This document shows, piece after piece, positions 29,301-41,200 of a stretch of 64,000 nt of DNA (the first letter of the stretch is position 1; each line of letters opens with the position of its first letter). Origin of the DNA: Apus apus (Eukaryota; Chordata; Aves; Apodiformes; Apodidae); assembly GCF_020740795.1 (NCBI RefSeq), contig NC_067289.1, positions 24,354,608 to 24,418,607 of the forward strand, given 5' to 3'. The notes beneath the pieces are model-generated. The model was not told the origin of the DNA. It saw nothing but the letters and a program-made list of their open reading frames with translations, and did not search any database. A program made the position numbers and the translations under genes.

Positions 29301-31880
29301 ATGGAAACAACTACTTTCCTTTGACCCAAATTCTTCTTTCCTCTGGCAAATATGTGTTTTGTAATAAAGCAAGGTTACAGAACCTGGAGTCAGCATGTTT
29401 TAAAGAGCTGAGTACTGCAGCCTTAAAATCCTGACAGGAAGTGAAAAATCTGGGAATAAAAGTGTCTCTGTGTGTCCTGGACTCAAAATTTGTTGGGAGT
29501 TTAAAGTACATACAAAATTATAAAGCAACTGGGAGGGAGATAATGGTTTTTTCTGACATAAAAAGTAGGTGCAAGGGACTTCGGATCAACACTAAAGTCA
29601 GAGGAAAGACTCCCACTGTTTTCTTTGGAAATTAGATGCCTAACACCCATGCAAAGTGGAAATTAACTACCCTAGAGTCACAACTCTCCATTTAACAACA
29701 GAGGAGAGGCAGCATGAGGAGAACATTGTGGCTGGGGGCTCATTTCCCACCTCAGCAGGCTCAGAGCTGAGCTGCAGAGGCAGTGAGACACACACTGGGT
29801 TTGCACCTCCCAAAAAGTGTCACCTCCCGTGGCCTCCTGTGTGGGGCTGGAAGAGCATTTTCTGGCTCTGGGACTTCCACAAGTGAGAGTATCTCATGCT
29901 CTGCACTCCCACCTAACAAAGCACCATCCACCTTTCTCCCACACACATTTATCCTCATTTCTATTGAAGATCCCCTGAGAGGAGCCACTGCAGAAACCTC
30001 TCCACCTCCTCTGCACCTCATCCAGCAGCAGCAATAATACAGGGGAATGCATAATAAAACTAAACTATAATTATAAATAAATTGCACTGTATTTTTTAGA
30101 TCTCCTGATCAGGGCAGGAGCAGAGAAACCTCCTTTCCATCTCTGATGTAAGGCCTTGAAAAGGGAGAAAGAGCAAAATGTGCCTCAGTGGGAGGTATCT
30201 GCTTATTGCAAGGAGGTGACAGAGTTTGGTTGGACTGCAGATGTAGTGACAGGCTTTGCCATATGCCAGACTTCATGGTGAAACGTAGCATATTTTCCCA
30301 AGCAGAGCTGAAAGACAAACAAGGGGATTTCCACGTTGGCAGATGCAGCTGTGAAGAAACAGGAATGAAGGGGCAGAAGGTGGGATGGGGAAGGATAACA
30401 TGAGAGGTTCCAGAAAACGTGGAGAACTGTTTCAGCCGGAGGATGATCACAAGAGGGCACCCAAGGGCTCCCAACAGCCCTGCTCAGGATGGTTTTAGAG
30501 CTCACACCACGCAAAGATGAAGTTCAATTTGGCCCTAAGCCTTAATCACCCCCACAGATCCCAGACATCCTGCTTCATCCAGGACAAGTGCCACAGGAGA
30601 CAGCCAACATTTCCCTGGAATAACTTCCCAACAGCCTCTAGACAAAAAAAATGGAATTTTTAAACACTGACTAAATGTGATTAATAGATAAAACGTGAAA
30701 AATTGGGTAGCTGTGAGACCTACATTTTTCAAACTTGCCTCTACTGGGAGCAGTAATAAAGGCTGAATCTGTATGGACAAAGTAGCCAGGGGAAAACAAA
30801 CAAAAAAACTCAAACTTTTGCTAAGAGCAGAGAATTCCTCATTTTAAGAAAATTTCCCATGGCAAACTGGTATCAAAATGAGTAGCATTAATCTCAAGGC
30901 TGACTGTAATCATACAGCATTGCAAAAGAGCATGAGGAGATGAAACAGGTAGTGGGTGGAATGGCCTGTTTTCAAAATGAAGGTGAAAGCCTTCTCCAGC
31001 AACTGGGTGCAACCCAGAGGAGCTGCAAAACTGGCTGGCACTGCTGTTCACTGGGTGATTCCTTCTAAACCACCACAAAACACAGCTGCCTTCTTTACAG
31101 GGAAACTTGACACCCCCAAATCAACTTCATTTTTCTCCAAAACACTCCAGGAGCAGGTCTAGGAGCACACCAGGCACTGAGTGCCACAGCAGTAGGTTGC
31201 TGCCTGCCCACTGGATGAAGTTAGGTAACAGTGGAAGCCATCCAGCAGATGTGGGCAGAGGAATGGCTTCTGTCTTGGAGGTCTGACAGGCAGCTTTGCC
31301 TGGCAGAAATCAAGATCTCATAGAGGAGCCACTCTGCTAAGAAGGAACGAAGAATTCTGTGATAACTGGACCAACTTGTGAATATTCATCCAAAAAACAA
31401 CACAGATTTGACAGGCAATCACTTCTCTTCCTGTTTTGTCCTTATGATTATTCAAATGACCAAGCTTCATAGCGAGTAGGCATGCCAATGAAACAATTAA
31501 TTTTCCAGTAACACTTGGAGGAAGAGCTATTTTTAATACATGAGCACAAACATTCACACCTGATATACACGAGGATAATAGAGACCATTGAACTGGCTGT
31601 AGCAATTTAATATTGGTAAATCTTGATGTGTCCCTGAAGAGTAGAGACTGATGTGAGGATCTGACTCATGCAGGATGACAGATCCCTCCCAGCCTTTGTA
31701 CTCAAAGTTGATTAATCCTTTACCTTCTAATTACTTGTTTTATCTGATCTCAAAATGCCACCCAGCCCCTCCTCTAGTTGGGATTCAGGCAGAGTTTTCC
31801 AACTGGAATTTATCCAGAACACCAGTTAGTACTGATATTTATGAGGACAAGTGAGAGGCTGGTTATAAATAATCACGAAT
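26334..31880. other. Intergenic, no gene recognised
   Basis: A pair of overlapping opposite-strand open frames (166 codons plus at 26532-27032, 164 codons minus at 26430-26924) lies in the GC-richer left end. Neither matches a family I know. The remainder is AT-rich, with short chance frames and A/T runs (for example around 28130-28160). Confidence 0.5.
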
Positions 31881-32298
31881 AGTAGAATCCCAGAATGCCA
31901 GGTTGGAAGGGACCTCCAGGATCACCTGGTCCAACCTTTCTAGGTACTACTCTAGTTGGTATGAGATGGCTCAGCACCCTGTCAACCTGAGAGTTAAAAC
32001 TGGCCAGTGTGGGGGAATCTACCACTTCCCTTGGGAGACTATTCCAATGTTTCATTGTTCTCATGGTGAAAAATTTGCCTCTTGTGTCCAATCAGAATGT
32101 CCCCAGGAGCAACTTGTGCCCATCAACCCTTGTCTTTTCCATGGGACTCCTTGTAAACAGAGAGTCTCCAGCTTCTTGGCAGCCACCCTTTGAGTACTGG
32201 AAAATTGTAATAAGATCTCCCCAGAGTCTTCTCTTCTCAAGACTGAACAAACCCAGTTTTCTCAACCTCTCCTCATATGGCAGGTCTTCCTCCACTCT
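31881..32298 (-). mobile_element. CR1 LINE fragment, about 420 bp, antisense
   Basis: On the minus strand this encodes the C-terminal part of the CR1 ORF2 protein, with the landmarks [19 protein letters not shown] and, after a frame change, HWNSLPREVVDSPTL. It is followed by the 3' end motif ggttggaagggacctcc (as read on plus). ORF2 is broken by frameshifts, so this copy is dead. It is 5' truncated in the usual CR1 manner. Confidence 0.92.
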
Positions 32299-33295
32299 AT
32301 GCTATGTATAAGCAGTTTCCTATGCAACATATTTTCTCACACCAGACCATGGATCTTACCTTTCACAAAATTCCAAAAGAAATTGCATCATGAGGCAGGA
32401 TCAGACCCAGGCACTATTGCCCCACAAGCCACACTTATTTCCAAAACAGAAGCTGTAGACCAATGGGGTGTGCAGCTAAAGCAAGTGGAGAGATAATCAC
32501 ATGTAAATGGTTGCCACACACACTCCACTGAAGTGATTTCTTTATCCAGTCTGTCCTATAATAAGATAAAAGGTTGTTCTCTAATTTGTCAGGTTGACTT
32601 TAAATGCAGTTTTGTCAAGAAATCAGTCTGTGGCCTTCACCAGGATGGCAGGAGAAGAGGAACACCAAATTAGAACAATAATCAAAGGTTCAGCCAGAGC
32701 ATCACCTCTGCCCAGCATCCCAGCCTAGGGGTGTTTTTCAGGACTATTCTGCAAACTCAGACAAACCAAGCCTCATGCTTACCCTGGAAGTTTCCTTTCA
32801 ATCAAGACAGCCTGAGTAGCTAGACAAGATGTGAAAAAAAAAATATCTATTCAGATATCTCAGTCCTGCAAAAAGAAAAGAGATCTGGCCTGTTGTTTTG
32901 TTAGTTTGGCAGGAACATCTTTAGGTCTCCTCAGGTAAACAGGCCTGCAGAGGACCTTGAAATTACTTTGCTTCTGCACTTAAAGTTAAAACATACTTAT
33001 AGAAAATAAGACTACACGAGAGAAAGTGACGTTTCAGACTTTGCCTGTGAGACAGAAGAAGATCTACCACCTGCAGAGGACAGGTGCAGACCACATACTG
33101 GAGTTAATAAAAGCATCATTGTGGCACTTTGACATCACTTAGTAAATATTTGACATTCAAAGTTTGCAAATGCCCGAGACACACATTGACAATGACACGA
33201 ACGCAGACAGCTAACAAACTATGTTTGTTGTTTTTAGAATCTTCCTTCCTTTCTGCCCTCAAAGAGTCACCAACTGAAGGGAGCTTGTAAAGAGG
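32299..33295. other. Intergenic spacer between two CR1 fragments
   Basis: Nothing recognisable is present apart from short chance frames. The two CR1 fragments on either side are in opposite orientations. Confidence 0.5.
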
Positions 33296-33588
33296 CCAGT
33301 GTTGGCCTCTTCTCCCCAGTGACAAGTGATAGGACAAGAGGAAATGGGTTTAAGTTGTGCCTGGGGAGGTTTAAGTTGGATATTAGGGAAAATTTTCTTT
33401 ACTGAAAGAGTGGTGAGGCCTTGGAACAGGCTGCCCAGGGAGGTGGTGGAGTCACCATTCCTGGAGGTGCTCAAGAAGCATTTAGATGGGGTGCTTCAGC
33501 ATTTAGTTTAGTGGCTGTGGTAGTTGGATTGCGGTTGGACTGGATGATCTTGAAGCTCTCTTCCAACCTTAATGATTCTATGATTCTA
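33296..33588 (+). mobile_element. CR1 LINE 3' end, sense orientation
   Basis: This runs from a ttggcctcttctccccagtg-type CR1 segment through aacaggctgcccagggaggt to the terminal gattctatgattcta octamer tail. The residual ORF2 C-terminus (residues like [20 protein letters not shown]) is readable but interrupted. The 3' end is intact. Confidence 0.93.
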
Positions 33589-36500
33589 ACGAGCAGCCTC
33601 ACAGCCCAGTCTTTCACCTTCCAGCATGGAGGCAGCCTGCACATGTGAGTGAAATGGCCAGCAGAAGACAAGGGCAGGCAGTGCAGAGACCTCTGTGCCC
33701 ACAGGCAGGAGACAGCCGCAGGCAGCAGCAGTGCCGGGCAGCGGTGGGGTCTGGTTGCAGAACCCTGCTCCCTGGAAAGAAAGCAACTGCTGCAGAAGTC
33801 ACCTGAGCTCCTGCTCAAATTCAACATCCATGTGTTGAGTCCAGGTTATGTGGGAAGCTGCAGGAGCTAGCAGAAGGAACTGGGATGGAAGCACAGCTGG
33901 ACAGTCAAGCCTGCCCTGGTGAGGAATCCAGCCACCCACTGACCTAAGCTGGAAAGAACACTTGTCTGTTGGCAAGTATTCCCACAGCAGGGTGTGACAG
34001 AGCCTAAAGACTCATGAAATATTCAAAGACTATAGTTTTGACTTTGTAAGTGTTATGTTAGCCTTTATGGCAGGTAGGTGATTTTATTCCTGTCTCAAGG
34101 GGGTAATCTGCAGGACATTGCCTGCAGGAGCAAAAGCCAGTGCTCAAATCCCCAGTGTCAAAACCAAGCCCCAGTGGTAAAACCAGGGAGGGAGCAGATC
34201 TTCCAGAGCACCAACCTCTGGGGAGACAAGGAAACAAACTGTCTTGCTTTTATACACTTTATACAAGTAACAGCTTTGATAGGGCTTTTACCATGACAGG
34301 CACAAGGCTCCTAGAGAAGCCTGAGATTCCAGCAGGTTTGGAGTGAGAGGATGGCAACCCCAAGGAAGGTGATGGCTAGGCCTAGTTTATCAGTGTTACT
34401 TAAATTTTATTGTATAGGCCTGGTTTTAAGGCCTTGGGGAGGGTTTTTGTCTCCTTTGCTCAGGGTCTCCACAGCCCTATGGCCACCCTGCAGCAAGAGC
34501 TGTGCTGGTGAATGAAAGGGATGAGGAACGGAGGGATCCACATCTCAGAGAGAAACAGTGGCTGAAAGGAAAGATGCTTTTCTCTCTCAGCAGCAACACA
34601 CAATAAATCAAACTACAGCCTCCTTTTAGATTAAACCATGTCCTACTTCTCTCACAAGAGTTATTAATCCTGCATTAATTCAGGAGGCAGTTCTGACCAT
34701 CCTCCTTGGAGAGGTCTCTCCCTCTGGAAACACCAGCCCTTGAGACACCAGCAGGGCTTGGCCGGGCCCCTGCAGCTTTGTCTTGTCTTAAGGCAAACAG
34801 CACTTGATTATCAACAAATCTGGAATTCATTGTAAGGCAAATCCTTCTCCACTTGATAAGATGGAGTGTGTCCAGAAACAAGTGTGAAGCATTCATAGAC
34901 ACACTGAGGCTTCACCTTACATAAACAGTTGGATGGAGTGAAACAAGACAGTAACAGATCATTGGGGTGACAATGAGACTGTGGGAAAGTGCTTTGTGAA
35001 CTCCTCTTTGAACAATACTCTAATAACACAGCTAAAGCTGTGGAGCAAGTGCTCTGATAACTGAGGACGCTTTTGTGAGCAAAAACACCAGTTCAAACAC
35101 TGTCCACTCGGGCACCAGGTATCTTACCAAGCTAAGCTGCATGCACAGACATCATGTGGGATCCTGGAGCACTCCTGGACTGATGGGAGCTCTACTTCAA
35201 GCTAGAAAGGGGGACAACTATTTTGTAAGTCTAAAACAAAGGCTGTGCATAAGTATTTTTTAAGATCAAAGACTAAGCAAGCATCAGTTCTGCAGTCAAC
35301 AGCCATAAAAATAGCAGCAGAAGAAAGAGGCACTGTTCTTCCTGGATGAGCTGGGAAAGAAAGCATCACACCCTGCTTGCCCCTTTGCTGCCTCTGCAGC
35401 TTTGTTTGTGTAAGTGCCTTTTAAAGATATTAATTCAGGAAAGCGCCTTTTTTAAAGAACCATTAAAATGTGTTCAAATATTTAAAGAATATTTTTATTG
35501 ACAGCACTTACATCTGGGCCTTTAAACTGTTTGTGTTCCTTTCTGACCTTCATCAGGAGACACCAGAGCAGTGGTACAGGGGCCCCACTGTGCTGGAGGT
35601 GACCCCAGCTCCCACTGCCCAGGACAAGCAACCCCTCTCTGCAGGGGTCCCCACTGACCCAGAGGCTTCAGGCAGGGACAGCCTGGGGAGCGAAGCCACC
35701 GTGGGTGCTGTGGGCAGAGCTGTGGTGACAGTCACCTCTGGCAGGGTGAGCAAGGAGCTGAACAAACCACTGCAGGGCTGCAGGGAACATGTAAACTGCA
35801 GCTCACCTGCAAAGGCACGTCTTTAAGAAGCAGGGTGTCGCACGGAGCAGTACGGAATTTACCAACACCAGCTCTTTGTCTCACAGTTCCCAGCTAGCTG
35901 TGAAAAGCAGCTCTACTTGTAAATGTGAGGAGAGCAGCCCAGTGGCCAGCTCCAGCCTCTGGGCTCCCTGTGGTCCCTGCTCCTTTGGTGGGGGGTGTGT
36001 GGCTTCTGCAGTGTGAGCACAGCCACCAGCCCAACAGAGCTCAGTGCCTACAGCCAAACAGGCTGTCATGAAAACACCATCAGTCACATCCCCGTGCTGT
36101 CCTGGCCATTTGCTCCCATCTTGGTGGCACAGAGAGTCACTGGCAAAATAAACTTGTTTTTCAGGAGGTCACTCCCTCAGCTCAGCTCATCCCTCTGCCA
36201 CGGAAAGGGACGTGCCCAAAAAGGGGCAGACAGGGAATGGGGCAGGGCCCCGGGTGGCTCAGTGCCACCACACTACACCCATGGACTCCCACGCTCTTTG
36301 GGGATGGTCCCTCCTAATGGCACTCAGGAAACTTCAGCCAACCTTCAGCTGCGGGAGCCATTGCTTGCCAAACAGGGCAAGGACCTGGCACCAGAGACAT
36401 CCCTGGTCCCACCACACCTGGAACACACTCACAACGCCTTTGTTTTCAAACCTGGGAGCCTGAAGTTAAGGATTTTTGCCAGCGAAAAGAGCAGATGTTT

Positions 36501-37239
36501 CACTGAGGCTGTGACGCTGCGCTCAGAGCCAGCACAAGCCACAGGATCCATTTGATGAGTCCACTTAAATGGGACTCTGGCTCTTCCCCACATCACCCTG
36601 CAAGGAGTTTGCTCGTTCTCCATTTTGCTACTCTACCAGTGCAAGGTTTTGGGTGCAGACACTACTACACTGGCCAAACTCATTTTGGAGAGATCACCAG
36701 GAGCCATCCTGGGATCCCTCATCTCAAGTGGTGCCACCCTGCTGGCCCCGAAGCTGAAGCCCCAGCCCAGCAGAGAAAGCCATAAGCTTACACGGAAGAA
36801 CACAAGAAAACCTCAACCTTTCTTAACACCACTCATTTATCACTTAACTGAGTGTCACACAGTAACAGTTTTAAAGGCTGAGAAGTAGAATCAGCCTATG
36901 AAGATGAGATGGCTTTTCTTAGTGAATGACATTGTACCTGGTGTCCTGCTGCCTGAGGGGGGAAAGGGGAACAAAGTGTTTCTGCTATTTTTCTTTCTTT
37001 CTTGTACTGCAAAGCTAAGTTCTTAAGTAGCTTCCTTGGTGGTGAGAGGGAAACTAAATCAGGGGCGTTTTTTGTATCAGGGGCATAACAAACTAAGGAA
37101 ACCTAAGCCTCACTGCTGGCAGAGTCACGTAGTATTTCCCAGGATTTCAGATAAAGTCTTGTAAGTACTTGTCCATCCCTATCTCTCCTTTCTGGAAACA
37201 CCTCATCTGACCCATTATCACCATTTCCCTCTTCACACA
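33589..37239. other. Intergenic region upstream of the SPTSSB CpG island
   Basis: No gene is recognised. The longest frame, 186 codons at 35995-36555 on plus, opens with GTG rather than ATG and lies in locally GC-richer sequence where stops are rarer. It has no recognisable domain, so I treat it as chance. Confidence 0.5.
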
Positions 37240-37776
37240 CCCGCTTCTCCCGGCCAAGCTGTGCCACTTTGCAAAGCTCAGCTCTTTCCCGCTCAGCCCC
37301 TTTCCAGCTGGGAAGCTCCCAGACACCTACCGGCACCCCCCTTTCCCTCCCGGGCACCCCTTGCGCTCACCCAGCGGCATCTCCAGGTTATCCCTGGCAA
37401 GGTACGCGTGCCACAGAAAGCAGCACGGCTGGGGAAAAGCCGGCTTGGGGGCGGCCGCCCGGGCAGAAGGGGTCGGTGCCCGCGGTGCCCGCGATTCCCG
37501 GGAGCGCCCCGGCTTCCTGGCGGCGCGCGTGACGCAGGAGCGGGGAGCGGCTGCCGCCCACGGACACAGAACCGCAGGGAAATGTCCCACCCCGCACGGG
37601 ACGGCCCGCCTGGCCCCACGGCCGCCCCCGCGCCCGGCCCCGCTCCCCAGCGCTGCCCCGGCCCGCGGCGGCAGTGGGAGGCGCGCAGCGGCTGCGGCAG
37701 CCGGGCGGGGAGGGCGCGGAGGGGCGGGGAGCGGCCCCCGGCGGGGCGCGGAGCGGAGCGGAGTGCGGGCGGTAGG

Positions 37777-37783
37777 TATTTAA
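37777..37783 (+). promoter_or_regulatory. TATA-like box in the CpG island
   Basis: The motif tatttaa lies in otherwise GC-only sequence. Its spacing to a possible start near 37,805 fits a core promoter. The match is imperfect to TATAAA. Confidence 0.35.
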
Positions 37784-37799
37784 GGGCGGTGGGGCAGGG

Positions 37800-37859
37800 C
37801 GGGCAATGGCGGGGTGCGGAGCGGCAGTGCGGCGGTGCGCGGAGTCCCGCGGAGCGGAG
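37800..37859 (+). other. SPTSSB: Candidate non-coding first exon of SPTSSB
   Basis: The left limit is set from the TATA-like box and the right limit from the donor gtgagg at 37860. An ATG at 37806 lies inside. It would start an upstream reading frame of 18 codons within this exon, continuing into the next exon. The transcript is predicted, not seen. Confidence 0.35.
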
Positions 37860-37880
37860 GTGAGGGCGGAGGGGGGGTTG

Positions 37881-38080
37881 CGGTGCCGCTGCCGGGGTTG
37901 CGGTGCCGCTGCCGGGGTTGCGGTGCCGCTGCCGGGGATGCGGTGCCGCTGCCGGGGATGCGGTGCCGCTGCCGGGGTTGCGGTGCCGCTGCCGGGGATG
38001 CGGTGCCGCTGCCGGGGATGCGGTGCCGCTGCCGGGGATGCGGTGCCGCTGCCGGGGATGCGGTGCCGCTGCCGGCGCTC
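37881..38080. repeat. 20-bp GC-rich minisatellite, ten units
   Basis: Ten head-to-tail units start at 37881, 37901 and every 20 bases to 38061. Each has the form cggtgccgctgccggggNtg. Variation among the first nine is confined to one T/A position (unit base 18): T in units 1, 2 and 5 and A in units 3, 4, 6, 7, 8 and 9. The tenth diverges at its end. The array begins 21 bases after the predicted first-exon donor. Confidence 0.97.
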
Positions 38081-38290
38081 AGCCCTGCTCCGCTCGCCCA
38101 AGGGCATCGCGGCGTCCCACGGCTCCCCCAGAACCCAGGGACCCGTGAGCTTGGCCGAGCGGGGCCGCGGATCCTGCGCTGCCACCGGCGGTTGGCGAGC
38201 AGCTCGGCAAGGAGCGGCAGGCCTGGGAGCGGCCGCTGCACAGGCTCCAGGGTCTGCCCTGCCTGCCTTCCTCAAGGTGGCTGGTGGCCT

Positions 38291-41200
38291 TGCAGAAGGA
38301 CCTGCAGCCTTGGGCAAGGTCTCCCTGGACTTGTTGCTGCAGACCTGCAGCCAGGGATCCTCCAGGTTTTGTTGCTGATGCTGCCTCGGGAAGATGCTTT
38401 GTCTTATGGGATTCACTGAAAATGAGTCAAACACCCAGAAGTAAAGAGGTTGGAGAAGGGGAGGTGAAGGAGCTTCTTGTACTGTTGTGGTGGCAATGCT
38501 CCTTCTCTGCAGGCTTCTGCTCTCTGGTTATTTTGGAGTCGTGGGTTACCTCCAGTGTGAAGCAGGTGCAAGAGCACCTCCCTGTTGTATAAGTAGAGCT
38601 GGGATAGTATAGAGGAGAATCCCTGTAATAAAAGCTACTACTCCACTTCATTTGCACATGGGGTACTTTTTAGACTGCGCATCTTAAAATGCTTTAGGAA
38701 TTGGGATGCTTGTTTATCCTTTGTTCATTAATAGGAGTACAGCACAAGTAACTATGTCTTGAGCAATTCTAAGAGTCCTTGGAGGAAAGGAATCTCCCTT
38801 TCTAGATGGTGTGGTTTTGGCAGAGAAATGCAAGGAAGCTCTGCACAGAGCATGTACATTGTTCATCCAGCAGTAATGGGAGATGTGGTGAAAGAGTGCC
38901 TGGAGAGCAGCTCAGGGCCATGGGAATACTTGCTCCATCACCCCTGTGCCCAAAAAGCATCCAGGGCAAGTAACGTGGTGAACAGCATCAAGACTCAGGT
39001 GCCCCAGCTGGCTGGAGAGGAAAAACCATCCGTTGCTCTGCACTGTGTTCTGCTGATCCCGTTCTTACTGAGCTTTTCATTTGTGCAGTAGTTGAGCATC
39101 TCAAGCCTGGCTGCACGACAGGGTGTGGAGCAGATTTTTTTCTCCCCAAACCAGTGCCCCAGGAGGAGCCTGCACAGCTGGGCTGTGACAGTGCTCAGCT
39201 GTGTCCCTGTGGAGGGGACCCACCATGCCCTGCTCAGCAGGTGCTTGCTTCTCTGCTCCCACCACCTTGTGTGCAAAGCACTTGAAGTAAGATGTCAGCA
39301 GGTCACTCAGGAGACCTCCTCCTTCCTCTTCAACCCCTGCAATCTGCTCTGGTTAAACATGATGTAACTCAGACTTCACAGCTTTTCAGGAGAAATCAGC
39401 ATGGTGCTGTGATGCAACTTCGAAGAACCTTGTTTTTCCTGCTACCTGACAGGAGTATTTCTCATGTCCTCCCTTCCAAAAGTTAAGAGTGGCTTTGCTC
39501 TGCCCCCCATTTGAGGGGTATTCTGCTACATCAACAGTTTTCTGTGATCAAAACTGTTTGGTCATAGGGATGAAGTGGCCTGCAAAGGAGGTGGTTCCTC
39601 GCCACATCTATGGGGTTAAATTGGTTTCTGAGAAGAATGTGAATCTCCCTTCTGACTTCTTATCTGTTGCTAGTATCTCACTTCATTTTTCTGTTCCCAT
39701 TTTAGACCAGTAAGTGGCATGGAGCAACACCTGCTTCCTTTCATGAGATCTCAAAGGAGATGCGCTTGCACAAGAGTTCAGTACCTGTTTGCCACTAATA
39801 CCTGTCATAGCTCTGACAGTATTCACCTTCTCATGTTACATATCACCCAAGAGCAGCTGTTGTTTTCAGCTGCTTTAGAAGTTACTCAGACCAAACCAAA
39901 GAAGTCTGTGTACATAGCTACAGATGAAAGTGAATCTTTTTGCAGAGCCCAAACATCTTAGCTATTTTGTTTATAGATTGATGTGTTGACACAACCTTCT
40001 GAACTTTGAAGACTTTTTAAATCCCCTTGAAGGAACCTAAGCCAATGCCCCAAATCTGAAAGTCTCGCAGGAACTAAGGCTTGTCACCAAGAACAAAGCC
40101 AAAACCCCTAGAAGATACCTCTAGGGGTATCTTGAAACAGTTCTTCAAGAACTCGCTATTTTTAAGTGTTTGCATTTTAAACCTGGTGCTGGTCTCTAGT
40201 CATAAATTTGAGGTCTTGTTTGGAATCAGCTCTGTTCAAAGCCATGTTAATAGGCTGTGCCTACAGTGAAAACACAGGGAAAGCTTTCTCTGATACTTCA
40301 ACTTGCCAATTTACCTGTCTTCTCTGGCAGAGCTTATCACCACGGGCCAGTTGTGCTCCAACATGCAAGTCCTGTCAGGGGAGGACTGAGAGCCCAGAAA
40401 CACTCAGTCCACAGAAAGCTGGAGAGGAGGGGGCCTGTACATGAATTGTAGCTAGTTGTGTAAGAAAATGGCTGAGGAAACTTTAGAGGAGGGAAGAACA
40501 GAAAATCCTTTGAAAAATTAATTAGGCCTTGGAAGAAAATGGGACAGAGCAGCTCCAAGAATATTTTCGTTACAGGAAAGCTGCATCTTTCCTCTGTGCT
40601 TGAGTAGAGAGAGTGCACCAATAAATCAGCCAGGCCTCGAAGTTAGGAAGAGTTGTGGGGGGTTTTAGTGTATTTTTTTGCTAGGAACTGGCAACAGTTT
40701 CAGGGAGTAGCCAGTGTATCAAATCAGTCTAAACATTGACTGTTTTCAGCTGCTGTGCTGTTCCTTGAATGGTTGGGACCCTTTTGCCAAATGATGTCCC
40801 TATGGGTGCTGAAGATCATCCTTTCCTGAGGTTCAACAGCTTATATATCACATTTAAAGTTACTGCCTGCATTGCTGCAGGCCATCAGATGCTTGATCTT
40901 CGTAGTTAACTTGAAGGAGCAAATCACATTTCGGAAATCATCTGGGTCTGTTGCAGTCCAGGTGGACAGGAAGTTTGGCAAGTATCCATTTGCTCCAGTG
41001 TCCATGCAGCTAAACCCTAGCACCAGTGTGATGCCTGGGACTACACTGTTATTGAGCTGTTGAAGGAGGATGCACGTGAGGACTGGGTTTGTGTTCAGAG
41101 CTGGAGACAAGGAAGTCTGGGTTGGGTTTTGTGCAGGTGTGGCCCTGCCACTCCTTCTGTGCCACTCGAGGAGAGCTTTGCTGTCTTGTTTGCAGGTACC

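Larger units (their letters stand above)
37240..38290 (+). promoter_or_regulatory. SPTSSB: CpG island, probable SPTSSB promoter
   Basis: About 1 kb of very GC- and CpG-dense sequence contrasts with AT-leaning flanks and carries several ggggcgggg-like GC boxes (about 37,710-37,745). A TATA-like tatttaa lies at 37777-37783, about 25-30 bases before a plausible start of transcription near 37,805. A good splice donor follows (gag|gtgagg at 37860). The next recognisable gene downstream on this strand is SPTSSB, whose coding exon has a 3' splice site in front of its ATG, so a non-coding first exon here fits. The link to SPTSSB is inferred. Confidence 0.6.

Noticed and set aside
37261-38434. Several long frames on both strands, including 348 codons on minus and 190-201 codons on plus with 20-residue repeats
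   Set aside because: They arise from the CpG island and the 20-bp minisatellite, where stop codons are rare in every frame. The repeat unit is not a multiple of three and composition explains the frames.
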